Below, piece by piece: positions 58,029 through 59,292 of a stretch of 59,292 nucleotides of DNA. The stretch comes from Verrucomicrobiales bacterium. Lineage in GTDB: Bacteria > Verrucomicrobiota > Verrucomicrobiia > Limisphaerales > UBA11320. The stretch's first letter is position 1. The number at the start of each line of letters is the position of its first letter. The stretch is from positions 1-59,292 of the forward strand of contig JAEUHE010000248.1 in NCBI GenBank assembly GCA_016793885.1. Direction: 5' to 3'. The notes under the pieces are model-generated. The model saw nothing but the letters and a program-made list of their open reading frames with translations, was not told the DNA's origin and made no database searches. The position numbers and the translations under genes were made by a program.

Positions 58029-59292
58029 ATGCACGTTTTCCTAGCCATCACGAGACGAGTTCGAGAGCCAGGGCAAACCTGGCTGCTCTTGGCCGTCGGC
58101 TGGATCGTTTTCCTTGCTGGCGGACAGGGCGCAGGCACCGCAAAGGCATCCTCCACCAACGCACTTCAAGCCAAGCCGACCTTCGACGTTTCCAAAGGAC
58201 GGGAGTTCTGGGCCTTTCAGCCCATGGCGAGACCCAGCTTACCGCCCGTTCGTCGCAGCGATTGGATCCAATCGCCCATCGATTCCTTCATCTTGGCCAA
58301 GTTGGAGGAGAAGGGAATCGAACCCGCCGCTCCGGCAGACCGGCGAGCACTGATCCGCCGGGCCACCTTCGACCTCACCGGCCTTCCACCCACCCCCGCC
58401 GAAGTAGCGACATTCCTCGCCGACTCGGCTCCCGGAGCGTTCGCGAGGGTCATCGACCGACTGCTCGAGTCGCCGCAGTACGGCATCCGCTGGGGCCGCC
58501 ACTGGCTGGACGTGGCGCGCTACGCAGACTCTAACGGCCTCGATGAGAATGTGGCCTTCGGTAATGCCTGGCGCTACCGGGATTACGTGATCAACTCCAT
58601 CAACCGAGACAAACCTTACAACCAGTTCCTCATTGAGCAACTGGCCGGAGACCTCCTTCCCTCCACCGAGGATCAAGCGACCCGCCACGAACGCCTTTCC
58701 GCACTCGGCTTCCTGTGCATCGGCCCCAAGGTCCTGGCGGAGCCTGACAAGGTGAAAATGGAGATGGATATCATCGATGAGCAGATCGAGACCCTCGGCC
58801 GTGCGTTTCTGGGAGCCACCTTCGGCTGCGCGCGCTGTCACGATCATAAGTTCGATCCCATCGCCACCGAGGACTATTACTCACTGGCGGCCATCTTCAA
58901 GAGCACCCAGACGATGGATGATTTGAAAACCATCGCCAAATGGCATGAGCCCGTGGTCGCGCGGCCGGAAGATTTACGGGCCAAGACGGACTACGAGCAG
59001 CAGCTCAAGGAGCAGAGACTCGCTCTCACCAATCTGGTGACCGAAGCCAACCGAGCCATTCTGGCAACCGCCAAGACTAACGCGCTGCCGGCCAACCATG
59101 AGAAACTATATCCCACCAACACTTTGGTCCTGATCGAGAAACTGCGCGGGGAGCTGAAGAAACTCGAAGCGAACCCCATCGAACTGCCGTCCACCATGGG
59201 GGTAACCGAGGCCACCAACATTCTGAAGACCCTCCAGGTGCACCTGCGCGGCAGCCATCTCAACCTCGGGAAGCCCGTGCCCCGCGCGGTCC
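58029..59292 (+). CDS. DUF1549/PSD1-type exported protein, 5' part (runs off the window)
   Basis: From 58029 (MHVFLAITRRVREPG) a signal peptide (WLLLAVGWIVFLAGGQG) leads to FWAFQPMARPSLPPVRR and the DUF1549 domain: IDSFILAKLEEKGIEPA, RRATFDLTGLPPTP, RWGRHWLDVARYADSNG, a later block including DIIDEQIETLGRAFLGATFG and the CxxCH-like CARCHDHKFDPI. This CxxCH might bind haem or metal. DUF1549 proteins normally continue into DUF1553, which lies outside the window. They are typical of Planctomycetes and Verrucomicrobia and often pair with a DUF1501 gene. No stop codon occurs before 59292, so the protein is incomplete. The last part seen (about residues 330-421) is a coiled, Leu-rich insert. Confidence 0.9.
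   Translation, partial: MHVFLAITRRVREPGQTWLLLAVGWIVFLAGGQGAGTAKASSTNALQAKPTFDVSKGREFWAFQPMARPSLPPVRRSDWIQSPIDSFILAKLEEKGIEPAAPADRRALIRRATFDLTGLPPTPAEVATFLADSAPGAFARVIDRLLESPQYGIRWGRHWLDVARYADSNGLDENVAFGNAWRYRDYVINSINRDKPYNQFLIEQLAGDLLPSTEDQATRHERLSALGFLCIGPKVLAEPDKVKMEMDIIDEQIETLGRAFLGATFGCARCHDHKFDPIATEDYYSLAAIFKSTQTMDDLKTIAKWHEPVVARPEDLRAKTDYEQQLKEQRLALTNLVTEANRAILATAKTNALPANHEKLYPTNTLVLIEKLRGELKKLEANPIELPSTMGVTEATNILKTLQVHLRGSHLNLGKPVPRAV

Overview
The window reads as a chromosomal segment of a GC-rich, Gram-negative bacterium, most probably of the Verrucomicrobiota (Pedosphaera/Limisphaerales-like). I infer this from the gene mix, not from a database search. Indicators are a PEP-CTERM protein, very large secreted proteins built from CotH, lamin-tail, immunoglobulin-like, delta-60, RCC1 and FG-GAP modules, a DUF1549 (planctomycete-type cytochrome C-like) protein, Tat/lipobox amidohydrolases, rare Shine-Dalgarno sequences, and many palindromic intergenic repeats. 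No rRNA, CRISPR array, intact transposase or integrase gene is visible.

Layout. 1-8.4 kb: a membrane-anchored protein of unknown function, xylose isomerase (xylA), an OsmC-family protein, a secreted CehA/McbA-like metallohydrolase, and a BNR-propeller gene that overlaps a MoaD/ThiS-like gene by four bases. 8.4-8.7 kb: three tandem copies of a 95-97-nt element that can fold into a closed, multi-hairpin shape. 8.7-16.5 kb (minus strand): a four-gene efflux operon reading TolC-like lipoprotein, adaptor 1, adaptor 2, MacB-like ABC protein. 16.8-19.4 kb: a CsbD-like protein, a PQQ-type propeller and a PPP-family phosphatase. 19.4-20.1 kb: a repeat cluster. 20.2-27.5 kb: a secreted 14-repeat sialidase-like protein, a rhodanese/TrhO-RluA fusion and, tail to tail with it, a THUMP-like methyltransferase with an apparent HEAT-like N-terminus. 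27.5-28.4 kb: a gene-free, palindrome-bearing gap.

28.4-47.99 kb: a 2032-residue CotH/lamin-tail/Ig protein, a propeller-phosphoesterase lipoprotein, an FG-GAP protein, a 1798-residue delta-60/Ig protein, an M20 peptidase and a PEP-CTERM protein. 48.0-53.0 kb is the most accessory-looking part. It holds an AT-rich patch with repeated TTTGTT-type motifs, two unrelated gene fragments fused at about 48620 (one resembling a phage coat protein), an RCC1-repeat protein, a DUF4062 (TIR-like) protein, an orphan protein with an internal duplication, and tRNA-Ser(CGA). 53.0-59.3 kb: a small membrane protein, a phosphoesterase-like protein, an alpha/beta hydrolase, a class V aminotransferase, a Tat-exported amidohydrolase and the start of a DUF1549 protein that runs off the window.

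Common themes are export to the envelope (signal peptides, lipoboxes, Tat and PEP-CTERM signals), repeat-built beta-propeller or Ig proteins, and palindromic intergenic repeats of at least four kinds. All function calls come from reading motifs by eye. Starts were chosen by signal peptides, family-typical N-termini and repeat boundaries, because ribosome-binding sites are rarely recognisable here.
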